Source: Fusobacteriaceae bacterium UBA2433 (GTDB lineage: Bacteria > Fusobacteriota > Fusobacteriia > Fusobacteriales > Fusobacteriaceae). From it: 27,696 nucleotides of DNA. Both the position numbers and the translations under genes were made by a program. The notes below the pieces were generated by a model that was given only the letters and a program-made list of their open reading frames with translations, was not told the origin of the DNA and did no database searches. Every line of letters starts with the position of its first letter. Position 1 is the first letter of the stretch. Positions 1 to 10,000 of this stretch are shown here, one piece after another. The stretch is taken from assembly GCA_002342785.1 (NCBI GenBank), contig DDQV01000003.1, forward strand, positions 20,572-48,267. The letters run 5' to 3'.

Positions 1-1967
1 CTACCATTTGATTTTATAGTTGAATCAAAATTAATATCATAATTTAAAGCTAGATTAAATAGATCTAAATCTCCACATTCTATTATATAGTGAAACAATG
101 TTATGTCTGTTTTAGGTGATATTGATAAATTTAATTTTGCTCCTGCATCTAGTAAAAGTTTACAACATTTTAAAAGATCTGTTTTATGATCTCTTAGAAG
201 AATAGTTTGTCTTTTTTTCAAATAATTATCATTTTCATTCTTTAATTTTTTATATTCTAAAGAAGTTCCCAAAAATTGTCCATAATCATTATCTAAAATA
301 ACATTTTCATACCTTGGGAAAACATCTTTATTTATTTCTCTTATCTCTTTTTCTTGAATTCTAGTACTATCAAAGAAATATGTATTGAAAATTCTAATTA
401 AAAGGGCTAATGGCATATTTTCTTCCGGTCTCCCTGAAAGATTGGGATCAGCATTTTTTTCTAATAATTTTTCTAAAACTTTTATAAATAATTCTTTATT
501 CTCTAGAAATCTATTTGGATAAATCAAATCATCTAAAAATTTGATAAGAACAGTATTTTTTTTCATTTTACTTTTAGCATTAATACTTTCTTCTATATTA
601 GGAGCTTCTTCTAACAATAATAAAGCTCTTTTGTATGAGCAATTAAAATCTAAGAGTGATGCTAAAAGCGCTGTTTCACCTGTAGTGTTTATATAACTTG
701 CATCTTCACCAAGTTCAATAAGTTTTTTTATTTCATCTAAAACATCCTCTTCTGTCTTTTTAAATATATCTTTTGCTTTAGGGTTTTCTAAGTTTGGATA
801 ATATCTACATAATATTTCTATTCTAGATCTTTTTCTTCCATGGAACTCAATTGTACGACCTTTAGGTGATTTCCAAAAATTGGGGATTTCATTTGTAATA
901 TCCTCACTTATAATATGAAAACTTGATTGAGAGTTATTTTTAGATGCGACTTTAGAATTTTTTTTTGCATGTTCATATCTCCATTCAGCTTCTTTTCTAT
1001 CTTCAAATATTAATCCAAAATAATTTGCATACATATAGAAAAAATTGTAACCTTTTTTATCTCCTAAATGTGAAGATAGACTAATTCCTTCTCTTAACAT
1101 AGGTTTTATATCTATATTATTTACATAACTATAATTTAAAACGTCTCCTTTTAATTTTTTTAAAACTTGTCCGTAATCTTTATCTTTTGAATACTTGCCT
1201 ATATATTTATCATAGTCGCCAAATTCTTCAATGTTTTTTATAAATAAAAAATTTAAATTTTCAAAAATAAAAGTTTTTTCAAATCGAGCCATAATAATTG
1301 TTAATGTTAAGAAAATTGAATTGTTATTTTCTAACTGAAATATATCTACTGTATTTTTTATAACAGCATCTGTATTCTTTTTTTTACCTAATTCATTTAT
1401 TAAATGATATTTTTTCGAAACTTCTCCTGCTTCATTTTGAAGTGGGGTATTCAAATAATTAAAATTGTCTTCTTTTACCTCTTTTAATAATTTTAATTTT
1501 ATCTGATCATAGTAATAACTTTTCTTTTTTTCTCCTTGATAATTCATATATTTAAATTTACTTAATTCCAATATACCATTTATTGTATTTCTTTTAAATT
1601 CTTCAAAGATATTAATAAATTTATTTTGCAAAATTTCATCAGTTTGAGTTTCATCATCTAATTTCCTTAATACTTCATTTTTATAATTTTCAATAAATTT
1701 TGTTAAATTTAGATGAATTAATTCTAAAAAGTTTTTGTTATATTGATATTTTTTCTTATTCTTTATATAAACTAATATATCCTCTTTATTAGAATTTTTT
1801 GAGTTGAGAACTTCTTTTATTATTTTTTGAACCTCATCTAAATTTGAGCCTTCTTCTTTAGCTAAACGGTTTAATTGTTTTCTTGTTTTAGCATCATTAA
1901 TAAAATCAAAACTAGAAAAAACCTCTTTTATTACCTCTCCTATTTTAGGAAATTTTATTCTCTCCAT
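1..1967 (-). CDS. Ankyrin-repeat protein, 3' end off the window
   Basis: The frame is open from the ATG at 1967 to the left edge, at least 655 codons, with no stop. The N-terminal ~350 residues are charged and helical with no domain I recognise. The last ~250 residues contain ankyrin-like repeats, for example TTGETALLASLLDFN and LLDAGAKLNLS followed by TLFHYIIECGDLDLFNLAL. Ankyrin repeats bind proteins, so a targeting or scaffold role is plausible, but no catalytic motif is visible. There is no good ribosome-binding site before this ATG. A short frame with a strong GGAGG site ends one base upstream (1969-1995), so translation may be coupled to it. The gene is last in a same-strand run with three small genes (3113 to 2051). 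Function unknown; the C-terminus is not seen. Confidence 0.8.
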   Translation of the reverse strand, partial: MERIKFPKIGEVIKEVFSSFDFINDAKTRKQLNRLAKEEGSNLDEVQKIIKEVLNSKNSNKEDILVYIKNKKKYQYNKNFLELIHLNLTKFIENYKNEVLRKLDDETQTDEILQNKFINIFEEFKRNTINGILELSKFKYMNYQGEKKKSYYYDQIKLKLLKEVKEDNFNYLNTPLQNEAGEVSKKYHLINELGKKKNTDAVIKNTVDIFQLENNNSIFLTLTIIMARFEKTFIFENLNFLFIKNIEEFGDYDKYIGKYSKDKDYGQVLKKLKGDVLNYSYVNNIDIKPMLREGISLSSHLGDKKGYNFFYMYANYFGLIFEDRKEAEWRYEHAKKNSKVASKNNSQSSFHIISEDITNEIPNFWKSPKGRTIEFHGRKRSRIEILCRYYPNLENPKAKDIFKKTEEDVLDEIKKLIELGEDASYINTTGETALLASLLDFNCSYKRALLLLEEAPNIEESINAKSKMKKNTVLIKFLDDLIYPNRFLENKELFIKVLEKLLEKNADPNLSGRPEENMPLALLIRIFNTYFFDSTRIQEKEIREINKDVFPRYENVILDNDYGQFLGTSLEYKKLKNENDNYLKKRQTILLRDHKTDLLKCCKLLLDAGAKLNLSISPKTDITLFHYIIECGDLDLFNLALNYDINFDSTIKSNG

Positions 1968-1968
1968 T

Positions 1969-1995
1969 TTAATTTATATGATAAATATCTATCAT
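1969..1995 (-). CDS. Possible 8-codon leader ORF before the ankyrin gene
   Basis: The frame reads MIDIYHIN then TAA. Its ATG is preceded by AAAGGAGG four bases away, which is the only strong ribosome-binding site in this gap. Its stop ends one base before the ankyrin ATG, in another frame. An in-frame TAA just upstream prevents the ankyrin frame from extending to this start. This suggests translational coupling by a short upstream frame; alternatively it marks an old frameshift at the gene's 5' end. Confidence 0.4.
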   Translation of the reverse strand: MIDIYHIN

Positions 1996-2050
1996 ATGTC
2001 CTCCTTTATCATCAAATTTTTTAAAGCTTTAATAATGGTTTTACGCATTA

Positions 2051-2308
2051 TTACTTATTGTCTACTATTTCTAAATTTTGATGCTTTATTAATTTTTTGC
2101 TACCACAATTATTGCAAAAATAAGAAGATAATTCTGTTTTATCTGTATAATCACATTTGAAAATTTCGTCACCAAAATAATGAGTATGACATTCTTCACA
2201 AGAATAGATATGTTTATGTATTTTTATTTTTTCTTCAATATATTTTTTTTCATCAAATGGAAGACGTATACTGTAATCTTTATTTTTTATTTTTTCCCCC
2301 CACCGCAT
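2051..2308 (-). CDS. Small zinc-ribbon protein, function unknown
   Basis: An 85-residue protein with two cysteine pairs, CEEC near residue 37 and CNNC near residue 67, plus an intervening Cys. The arrangement fits one zinc ribbon. The frame overlaps the 3' end of the upstream gene by 22 bases. The assigned ATG at 2308 has no ribosome-binding site. A G-rich GGTGGGGGGAA tract lies just inside the gene but is not followed by ATG, GTG or TTG at normal spacing, so the start is uncertain and could be coupled or non-canonical. It sits between another Cys-rich small gene and the ankyrin gene, and the group may be one operon. No function is claimed. Confidence 0.6.
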   Translation of the reverse strand: MRWGEKIKNKDYSIRLPFDEKKYIEEKIKIHKHIYSCEECHTHYFGDEIFKCDYTDKTELSSYFCNNCGSKKLIKHQNLEIVDNK

Positions 2309-2640
2309 ATAATATATTGCTCTGGATGATCAAAACATCCTAATAATGCAGATACTCCTAATTCAAATTTACATCCATCGCAATTATCTATTATGTTTGC
2401 ATAAGATTTACCTTTGAAAACTCTAACGTTTATAGGACAATTATCTACATGTTGAGCAAAGCCTCTTGATACTTTATATTTTTTCTCACCTTCTTTTAAA
2501 ATATATTCTATCCATTTTTCTTTTTCTAATTTAAGTTCCTCTGCTTTCTCTATAGCTTCTATCAATTCTTTTTTATTCATACTATGATATTTTTTCATTT
2601 CTAATTCTTTTGCTCTAATTTTTAATTTTTTTAAATTCAT
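2287..2640 (-). CDS. SAP/Rho_N-like plus Cys-rich small protein
   Basis: A 117-residue protein. Residues ~3-32 (LKKLKIRAKELEMKKYHSM then KKELIEAIEKAE) match the pattern of SAP or Rho N-terminal helix-extension-helix domains, which bind nucleic acids. Residues ~65-115 hold Cys residues (DNCPINV, NCDGCKF, LLGCFDHPEQYIICGGG), probably a metal-binding module. The ATG at 2640 follows GGAGAGTGAA, a good ribosome-binding site. The stop lies within the next gene, so the two are probably co-translated. A nucleic-acid-binding role is inferred from the SAP-like helices; partner and pathway are unknown. Confidence 0.7.
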   Translation of the reverse strand: MNLKKLKIRAKELEMKKYHSMNKKELIEAIEKAEELKLEKEKWIEYILKEGEKKYKVSRGFAQHVDNCPINVRVFKGKSYANIIDNCDGCKFELGVSALLGCFDHPEQYIICGGGKK

Positions 2641-2768
2641 TTCACTCTCCTATAATTTTCTATTTTTTTTATAAATAACTGTTAATTTTTTAATTTTATT
2701 CAATCTCTTTTTTTCTGCTTATTAATCACTTATTATCAAGTTAAGAAGGTTCACGCCTCAAGAGACAT

Positions 2769-3113
2769 TCATCTTTTCTTTTCAAATTTAGTTTCCAAAT
2801 CATGAATTCTCATAAATCCATCAGTATGGTCTAAACCACAAAGACTCAAATATCCAGCTCTTATCAGATGTCTAATTGCTTCCCCTTGACGGATATCTTC
2901 ATGTTCCATTGTTTGTTTTATTATTTCTCTCTCAAGATCATAGGTTTCAAAACTTCCTGTTTTTCTATTTTTTCTTAATTCAAGATCTAATTGTTTGTAA
3001 TATTTAAATAATTTTTCTTCTTTACCACCCTCATTTATTTCATTTTTATCAAAATAAAAATGAGTTGTAATCCCATTCAATAAGATATAGTCAATGAGTT
3101 TTTTATTATTCAT
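2769..3113 (-). CDS. Hypothetical protein, 114 residues
   Basis: I do not recognise this family. The start is placed at the ATG at 3113 (MNNKKLIDY) because GGAGG lies eight bases upstream. An in-frame ATG six codons earlier would place GGAGG inside the coding region. The protein is soluble and charged. Its C-terminal third (RQGEAIRHLIRAGYLSLCG) looks like a small helical domain followed by HTDGFMRIHDLE. It is the first gene of the leftmost group, behind a promoter at 3134-3162. A 130-bp gap separates it from the next gene. Confidence 0.65.
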   Translation of the reverse strand: MNNKKLIDYILLNGITTHFYFDKNEINEGGKEEKLFKYYKQLDLELRKNRKTGSFETYDLEREIIKQTMEHEDIRQGEAIRHLIRAGYLSLCGLDHTDGFMRIHDLETKFEKKR

Positions 3114-3133
3114 ATAATCGCCTCCATACATTA

Positions 3134-3162
3134 TTTATACAGCATTTTATAGTAAAAATCAA
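3134..3162 (-). promoter_or_regulatory. Sigma-70-type promoter for the leftmost gene group
   Basis: On the minus strand: TTGATT, 17-base spacer, TATAAA, about 20 bases before the start codon at 3113. A TTGACT also occurs further upstream, but only 28 bases from the nearest AT-rich -10-like box. Confidence 0.5.
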
Positions 3163-3220
3163 ATTCTATTATAATTAGAAGTCAATGACTTTTAATTGTG
3201 GAGTTTATAAAAATTTTTAT

Positions 3221-3274
3221 AAAAAAAAGTCTGTTAAAGAAAGCAATAATAAATTGCTTTTCTTAACAGACTTT
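3221..3274 (-). terminator. Long hairpin with U-run on the minus strand
   Basis: An inverted repeat with arms 3228-3246 and 3254-3272 (AGTCTGTTAA followed by GAAAGCAA, against TTGCTTTTC and TTAACAGACT) and a 7-base loop. Eight A on the left become a U-run for leftward transcription. There is no intact gene immediately upstream, so it may terminate read-through from the long operon ending at 3920 or belong to a lost gene. Confidence 0.7.
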
Positions 3275-3276
3275 GA

Positions 3277-3699
3277 GCTCTTGCTCACTAACCTATTTTA
3301 AATTTTAAAAAATAAAACTCCTAAGTTGATTTCTCATTCAAAACTTTATTTTTTATAATTTTCATTCTAAAATAATATCTTTATTTTGGAGAAATGACAA
3401 AAATAAAAATCAAGGCGAACACCATCTTATGCAAAGCAGAAGTTCCAATTTTAATTGGGATCAAGGGATCTACCTTGCACGACATAACTATGCGTATACT
3501 CCATTATTTGCTTTAGGAGTGATTAAAAAGCCAAGGCAGATTTAAAAGATATATCGTTACATTCATATACAGACACTAAAACCTTTTTTATTGAACTAAA
3601 AAAAATTTAAACTTTTTACAATAAAGTCACGTCTGATAAGTATAAGCAAATGAAAATAGTAATATTTTTTCATTTCTTTCTTTCCTTAAAATAAAATAT
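3277..3699. other. Gene-less stretch with possible coding remnant
   Basis: No intact gene. A plus-strand open stretch from about 3330 to 3545 contains an unusually AT-poor segment (3411-3540) that translates to peptide-like text such as NWDQGIYLARHNYAYTPLF, but it has no start codon or ribosome-binding site. The same segment holds two small hairpins: CCAATT/AATTGG at 3445-3458 and CAAGG/CCTTG at 3462-3477. It could be a decayed gene, a structured RNA or a leftover of a mobile element. I cannot decide between these. Confidence 0.3.
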
Positions 3700-3757
3700 A
3701 AAAATAAAGACCTCTTAACTGTATGACTATTACAGCTAAGAGATTTTTATTTTTTTG
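3700..3757. terminator. Probable bidirectional terminator
   Basis: Imperfect hairpin at 3712-3742: CTCTTA-a-CTGT against ACAG-c-TAAGAG. It is followed by ATTTTTATTTTTTT on the plus strand and by GTCTTTATTTTTAT on the minus strand. Confidence 0.55.
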
Positions 3758-3797
3758 GATATGTATATATAAGTTTTTACAGTAATATCATCTCAGT

Positions 3798-3838
3798 TTG
3801 AATTAGGCAGATAGTGTCTGCCTAATTGAATATTTTTT
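3798..3838. terminator. Perfect 11-bp hairpin downstream of the long operon
   Basis: AATTAGGCAGA and TCTGCCTAATT form an 11-bp perfect stem with a TAGTG loop. It lies 80-120 bases past the stop at 3920 of the four-gene operon and may be its terminator or an RNA 3'-stabilising hairpin. The U-rich tract is on the plus-strand side. The stem core TTAGGCA/TGCCTAA resembles the repeated terminators elsewhere in the window. Confidence 0.5.
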
Positions 3839-3919
3839 CCAAAGGAAAAGTTAAATAACTCAATTTACCCAACACTGTTGCATAAATTCAATAATGAGAA
3901 TAAGATCATTACCTACTAC

Positions 3920-5587
3920 TTACTTTATATCTAGAATATTTTGAATTTGTTTAATTAGTTTCTCTTGTCTTTCTTTAACTTCTTCTAATGTCCATTTCCT
4001 TAATCTCGAAATTTCTTGTGTTAACAAAAATGATGTTATGCCATCTTTTCCTTTTCCTTTATAAATATCTTTCTTTAATTCAAAACCATTATTACTAGCT
4101 CTAATATTTTTAGTCCCAGATAAAAGTGTTAAATTTGCTATATTATTTAAGTACTCCTCAGCATCATCTTTAGTAAATAAATTACTCCATTCACTTTCCT
4201 TCTCCCAACTAATTGGTAAAATATGCTCCACATGAATTTTTTTATCTATTTCAATATAATTTAATAAATTATCTGTATCTACGAGGCTTTGTTCTAATAA
4301 TATTAAGAGTGGTTTAGACCAAGCTTCTCCATAACACCAATCAAATAAATTATCATTTATATAACTGTTTACAGAATTGGATTTTTCTTTATCAGCTAAA
4401 ACTTTTTTTATTGTTTCTATAGAATCTTTATTTTTTACCATAGTAATCAATGTAAATGACATTATTTTTATTTTTTGTGAAGTATATCCAGCAATCCAAT
4501 ATTTATAATAATGGTTTCGAATAAGAGTAATTAATTCATCATAATTATCATATTCTAAATATTTGGCTGTAGTTAATATTATTTTCCAATAAACTTGATG
4601 TCTCAAATACATCAGTGAATAAATAGAAATTTTCTTTTCATTCATTACTTCTTCATAACTATCAGCAAATGTTTTTAAGTTATGAACTATCGTTATAGGA
4701 TCTTGATTTTTAAATTTATCTACTAGAATATCATACATAGATTTTTTAAGATTTTTACCTAGCAGATAATATTGGTAATAATTTAATATATCTCCAATAT
4801 TTTCATCTAATCTTTTAGCAATCTCTTCGATAGCAATCCAATTTTGTAAAAACAGATCATGTTGATCTATATCTAAGTTTCCCATAAGGTGACTTTTTAT
4901 GAGGTCTGCCGGTGATAGATCCATTCCTCTAGCATTTAATGTTTGAAATAATTTGATTGCAAAATTTTGACTAGAGCAAGTAATTGTTATTATTCTCACA
5001 TTTTTAAATAAATAATCTAAAAAATTACCTATAGGAAAATTAGAATCCATTAACTCATCTATTTTTTTCTTGAAAATAATAGCTGTATTCATATATTTGT
5101 TTTCCATAGCATCTTTCTTGGTAAACTTTTTTGGATATTTTACTTGTTTTAATATGTTTTCCTGAAATTCTACTTGATTTTTCATATGAGTGTTAAGTGT
5201 TACCCTTATTTTTTTACGCTTAATTATTGATTCTTCAATATCTTCTATTTCTATCTCTTTAAAATCAATATTTTTTTCTTCTTTTAATCGGTCTCTAAGA
5301 ACGCAAAATAATATGATTAATGTTGTCATTCTTTGTTGACCATCAATTATATTAAATATCCCATCATCATTAGGTGTTAAAATAACTGATCCTAAAAAAT
5401 AATTTTTATCTAAATCACTATCATCTTGATTATTTTCAAAGGCTGTATAAATATCAGTCCAAAGATCATCTACATGCTCTTCTTCCCAAGTATATGGTCT
5501 TTGATATACTGGCATCTTATAGTAAGAAGACTTATCTCCAAATAATTCTTCTATTGTTTTACTTTCTGGTTTAAATATTCCTTCCAT
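3920..5587 (-). CDS. DUF262-DUF1524 (GmrSD-type) nuclease
   Basis: A 555-residue protein with both halves of the GmrSD architecture. The N-terminal DUF262/ParB-like NTPase has PVYQRPYTWEE (~27-37), FLGSVIL and IIDGQQRMTTL (~80-90). The C-terminal DUF1524 has the His-Me finger HVEHILPISW (~454) followed by conserved Asn/Leu and Lys positions. Such enzymes (GmrSD, BrxU, SspE) use nucleotide hydrolysis to control cleavage of modified or unmodified foreign DNA. All key motifs are present, so the protein should be active. It is the last gene of the operon, 13 bases after the ATPase stop. Its ATG has no strong ribosome-binding site, suggesting coupled and perhaps low-level translation. The substrate cannot be read from sequence. 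Confidence 0.88.
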   Translation of the reverse strand: MEGIFKPESKTIEELFGDKSSYYKMPVYQRPYTWEEEHVDDLWTDIYTAFENNQDDSDLDKNYFLGSVILTPNDDGIFNIIDGQQRMTTLIILFCVLRDRLKEEKNIDFKEIEIEDIEESIIKRKKIRVTLNTHMKNQVEFQENILKQVKYPKKFTKKDAMENKYMNTAIIFKKKIDELMDSNFPIGNFLDYLFKNVRIITITCSSQNFAIKLFQTLNARGMDLSPADLIKSHLMGNLDIDQHDLFLQNWIAIEEIAKRLDENIGDILNYYQYYLLGKNLKKSMYDILVDKFKNQDPITIVHNLKTFADSYEEVMNEKKISIYSLMYLRHQVYWKIILTTAKYLEYDNYDELITLIRNHYYKYWIAGYTSQKIKIMSFTLITMVKNKDSIETIKKVLADKEKSNSVNSYINDNLFDWCYGEAWSKPLLILLEQSLVDTDNLLNYIEIDKKIHVEHILPISWEKESEWSNLFTKDDAEEYLNNIANLTLLSGTKNIRASNNGFELKKDIYKGKGKDGITSFLLTQEISRLRKWTLEEVKERQEKLIKQIQNILDIK

Positions 5588-5600
5588 GTATTTTTTTAAC

Positions 5601-7055
5601 TTATTTAGACTTTCCTATTAACAATTTTTCTAATTCTTCTTTCAGGAGCTTAATAGTTGTTATAGTGTCTTTTATTTCTGTTTTATATTGTGGTTTCTCT
5701 AACGTATAATGACTAACCGGATTCATTACTATCCCTCTATATAATTCTACTTTTATCATTAAATCCTCAGATATTTTTTTTTGTTCTTTGATTGCAATCC
5801 AAAAGCTATTACTATCAACTTTAAATGCTTGCTTATCATATTTAACTTTTAAATGTTTTTTATGACAGTAATTTTTTATTAGTTTTTCAAATTCACTTCT
5901 AATATACACTGATGAAGCTTTGTAATCATTTTGCTCTAGATATGTTTCAGCTTTCACTATAAAATCTTGATTGTCATAGATTACTGGTATTTCACAACCG
6001 CCTTCTACTAATTTTTTAGAATACATTTCAATAAAATTCCACTGTTTTACTTCAAAATAACTTTTTAAAAGTTCAAACCAAGTTTTATCATATGTAGTAA
6101 GAATTATTTGAAATTCTTCAAAATGATCAATCAATACTCTAATAAATGGTATTCTATTTCCTGTATCTAATCCGATTAAGACATCGTCCAATACTAATAT
6201 TTTAAATTTTTCTTCCATCGGATTGTCCAAGATGGAAGCTAGATATAAACTAACTCCTACAGCTGTTAATCTAGCTTCATTTAAGAATGTATGATGACTT
6301 TTAATATCTTTTCCATGGAATTTTATTCCTAGATATATCTTTCCTTTATCAATACTATTTTTTATTTTTTTATTAATAGCAGTTCCTATTTGAGTTAAAT
6401 CAAAAGATATTTCTATGTCATAACCAAAATAAATTAATATCTCATTTGTCTTTTTTTCTATACTATTTAATTTCTGATGTAGTCCCATATTAAATCCATC
6501 TATCAGTGGCTGTAATTCATTTCTATAACCGGTTCCCCTTCTATCAGATTCTCCTAATTCTTTTATTTCTTTCCACTCTTCTCCAAATGAATTTTTAGTG
6601 AAATCATTTATAGAATAATATAAAATTTCATCGATCATTAAATCAAATAAATCTATTTCCTCTGATTTTTCTATAAAATGAGTTTTTAATAATTTCCTAT
6701 AATCAAAAAATCCTTTTATTTTATTAGTATCTTCAACCAATGAGTTAACAATTTTTTTATTGTCTTTATTATCCCATCTAACTATTTCTTTTTCTGCTTT
6801 CCTTCCTATTTTCTTAAAACTTAATTCTATAAACGCATTTCCTTTTTCAGATTCATCTATAAATATATTTTCTATTATTTTTTTTTCTTGATGAGATGCT
6901 TCAAAAAATTCAATAAGAGCCGAATATAGTGAACTCTTACCACTACCATTTTCTCCATAAATTAATAAATTCTTTCTATCTAATGAAATAGTATATTCGC
7001 TGTCATTACAATAAAAAGCTTTATAATTTTTTATCTTTATATCGGTAATTTTCAT
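5601..7055 (-). CDS. AAA/ABC-type ATPase with HEPN-like C-terminus (HmaC-like)
   Basis: A 484-residue ATPase of the AAA_23/SMC-like type. Walker A is GENGSGKSS (~35-43); the ABC-signature-like helix is FLNEARLTAVGVSLYLA (~257-273); Walker B is KILVLDDVLIGLD (~285-297). There is no long coiled coil. The C-terminal ~130 residues form a separate helical unit. It has Arg-Gly-Ile-Val-Met-Asn-Pro-Val-Ser-His near 440-450, an Arg...Asn...His pattern like that of HEPN ribonucleases or HEPN-like partners. The gene begins one base after the methylase stop and has a good site (GAGGGG). Its place beside helicase and methylase fits the ATPase of the Hma defence system. The HEPN assignment is inference. 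Confidence 0.82.
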   Translation of the reverse strand: MKITDIKIKNYKAFYCNDSEYTISLDRKNLLIYGENGSGKSSLYSALIEFFEASHQEKKIIENIFIDESEKGNAFIELSFKKIGRKAEKEIVRWDNKDNKKIVNSLVEDTNKIKGFFDYRKLLKTHFIEKSEEIDLFDLMIDEILYYSINDFTKNSFGEEWKEIKELGESDRRGTGYRNELQPLIDGFNMGLHQKLNSIEKKTNEILIYFGYDIEISFDLTQIGTAINKKIKNSIDKGKIYLGIKFHGKDIKSHHTFLNEARLTAVGVSLYLASILDNPMEEKFKILVLDDVLIGLDTGNRIPFIRVLIDHFEEFQIILTTYDKTWFELLKSYFEVKQWNFIEMYSKKLVEGGCEIPVIYDNQDFIVKAETYLEQNDYKASSVYIRSEFEKLIKNYCHKKHLKVKYDKQAFKVDSNSFWIAIKEQKKISEDLMIKVELYRGIVMNPVSHYTLEKPQYKTEIKDTITTIKLLKEELEKLLIGKSK

Positions 7056-7056
7056 C

Positions 7057-10000
7057 TTATTTCCCCTCTATAATTTTAATCTCTTCAATAGTATCCATAT
7101 AGAATAAATGATTTTTAACTTTATGACCGTTATCATGCAGTTTATTAAAAATATTTTCTATAATATTCATTTTTTGTTCATCAGTAGATAGATTTTCTAT
7201 CTCTGGTAATTCACCTAGATACTGAATTATATCCTTGTCTGCTTCTTTCAATATTTCTTCAAAATAAAGTTCATAGACCATACCGTCTATAATCTGTTCA
7301 AAATAAACAGGCATTAATTCATATTTTATACCATGAAATTTTAGGTCTTGTGCCTTTAAAAATAAGATATAGTCTACTAATGTTTCAAATGGTTTTTGTT
7401 GCTCTTTTGAAATTTGAGGAATAGGATTAGGTTCTAATGCTTGAACACTTATTATTAAATCCCCTGTTCCTGTTCTCGGAGCTTCTTTTGATAAATAATA
7501 TTTAGAAATTTTCGAATTAAGGTAACCCATTATATATTTTATATTTTCACCTGTTGCAATACAAGTACTATCTAAACAATAATTTTTCTTATCATCGTAA
7601 GCAAATTTTAAAATTGATCCTATCCTCTTCCAAACAATTTTTTCTTTATTAAATTCATTCCAATAAGCAATTTGATCTTGCGTTTCAAACCATTTATTCC
7701 CAGTTTTTTTTCTTGTTTTTTGTTTCTCATCATTTTTATCAATAAAAGGTTCTCCTGTTTGGTTTAATTTCGGTAAAAATTGCTCAAGATATTCTTTTAT
7801 CGCTGGGTAATCGTCGATATCTAAATTTAACGCTGGAAATGTCGCAATTAGCCATAGATCTAAATATTCAGCTCTATACTCTTTTATGTCACGTCCACGT
7901 AAAACAGGTTTAATAATTTCAATACTCTTCGAATCTCTTCTGACTAATTCATTTTTTATTTTTTCATTAATAATGAATGCTTCATTAAATCCAGTTAAAA
8001 AGCCTCTATATATTTTTATATCCCAGTCTTTTAATGGAGTACCTATTTCTTTTATTCTTTTTTTAATATTTAACTCTTTTGGATTTAAAAATGAAAATCC
8101 CTCTAAATCTAAATCTTCTTTTTTATATTCAAAACCTTTTTTCTTTATATAATTTTCAATGTTCATACCTAGAGTATAATCTTTATCAATGTCACAATAA
8201 ATAAATTTTTCTTTTGTTTTGAATTTTTTAAATTCCACTACAGAAGTATCAACAGTAGCTCCTTCAAAGACCTTTACCCCATTAAAATCTATATAACTCA
8301 ATAAATCTGTGTTAGATAATAAAAACTTTCTAAAGTTCTTTCCATATTTTGCTTTCGTCCATTTTTTTGAAGTTATATAAGACAATATTCCGTCTTCTTT
8401 TAGAAGATTATATCCTTTTTCATAAAAATAAAGATAAATATCTCCTGTTCCTACAAATGTTTTATACAGCTTCTTCAATTCAGGTTTTAAATCTTTTATT
8501 TTTTCATGTCTTATATACGGAGGATTTCCTATTACTATATCAAATTTTTCTTTTTCTCCAAACATAAGTTCGCTATTAAAAAATGGTGAAGATTCATTGT
8601 ATTCATATGGATTCCAATTTGATATTTTTTCTACTTCTTTTTCATCCCATTTATAGTTTAATAATACTTTTTTTATTTCTTCTCTTTTCTCTTTATCTTT
8701 TTTTCTCCAATTTTTTTTTGTCGTTGATGTTTTAGCAGAAAAATATTTATGTCTTATTTTACTTAAATCATTATTTAATTCTTTATAATTTGACACTTTT
8801 AACGAAGCCCAATGGTTATCATCAATATCTAAATCTAATAACGTGTTTACTGGTAAAAATTTAATTTCTAGATTTGGTAATGTTCTTATTCCTAAGTTTT
8901 TCTTTTCTTTGTCCATCTCTTGTTCTATAACCAATGATATAAAAAATCTTAATTTAGTTATTTGAATAGCCATTGGCTGAATATCTAAACCATATATAGA
9001 ATTTTCAATCAAATATAACTTTCTTGCATAATTGGAATTATAATTATCTTCTTCAAAAATTTCTTCCACTTCTTTTAATAATTCTTTTTTTTCTTTAATA
9101 TCTTTTGTTATCGCATTAATTACTCTCAATTGTTTCCATTCTTCATTATTTTTATCTAAAATACCTAATAATTCTACCAATCTATTTAATATCCCCATAG
9201 GAAACGCACCTGATCCACAGGCAGGATCTATTATTTTCATATCATTAATAGATTTTATTATATGTTTGGTTTCACTAGTATTAAATGGATTTTCTGTATT
9301 TTTAAGATAAAATAATTTATCTAATTTATTTGATAATTCATCTATCTTTTTATTCTTTACTTTTAAATATTCTTTAATTGAACTATCTACCATATAATTT
9401 ACTATCTCTCTAGGAGTATAAAAACTTCCTGTTTGCTTTCTTGCACTTGTTTTAGTTTCTTCATTATAACTTGCAAGGAGATTTTCAAAGACTTGTCCCA
9501 ATAGTTCTGGATCTAACGCTACATCTTCTTCTAATGGTGTATTTTCCTCTATAGTGAATTTATAATTTTCTAGTATATTGATCAATCCTTTTACTTTTGA
9601 TTTTTTCATTTTTTTACTCCCGTAAAAATCTTCTAAATCAAAATCTTTTTCATTTCCAAATAATAATTCATCTGGAAAGATTAAACGTTCTTCATTTCTT
9701 GGATTGTCAGAAAACATATCTACCCTTTTTTCTTCCCTTTTCAAATTTGTTGTTTCATCTAAACACTCAAAAAGACCTCCATTTAAAAATGGAATATCTT
9801 CAAATAAAGCTATTAATTTTTCTTCATCTTGATTTTTTAAATATCTTTTATATCTATAATAATTATAAATACCATACTCTTTACTCTTACTATTTTGATT
9901 TTTTATAAATCGTCTACTATCAACATTGTCTTTTTTCATCTCTGTATTTAGACTAGCAAAAAATAAGTTTTGTAGAATAGCTTTATAGTATGTACTTCCT

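Noticed and set aside
1978..2160. Plus-strand frame of 60 codons
   Set aside because: It overlaps the zinc-ribbon gene and the ankyrin leader on the other strand, with no start signals.
3411..3545. Transposase fragment
   Set aside because: The translated text reads like protein but has no DDE, HUH or serine recombinase motif that I recognise, so I leave it as an unassigned remnant.
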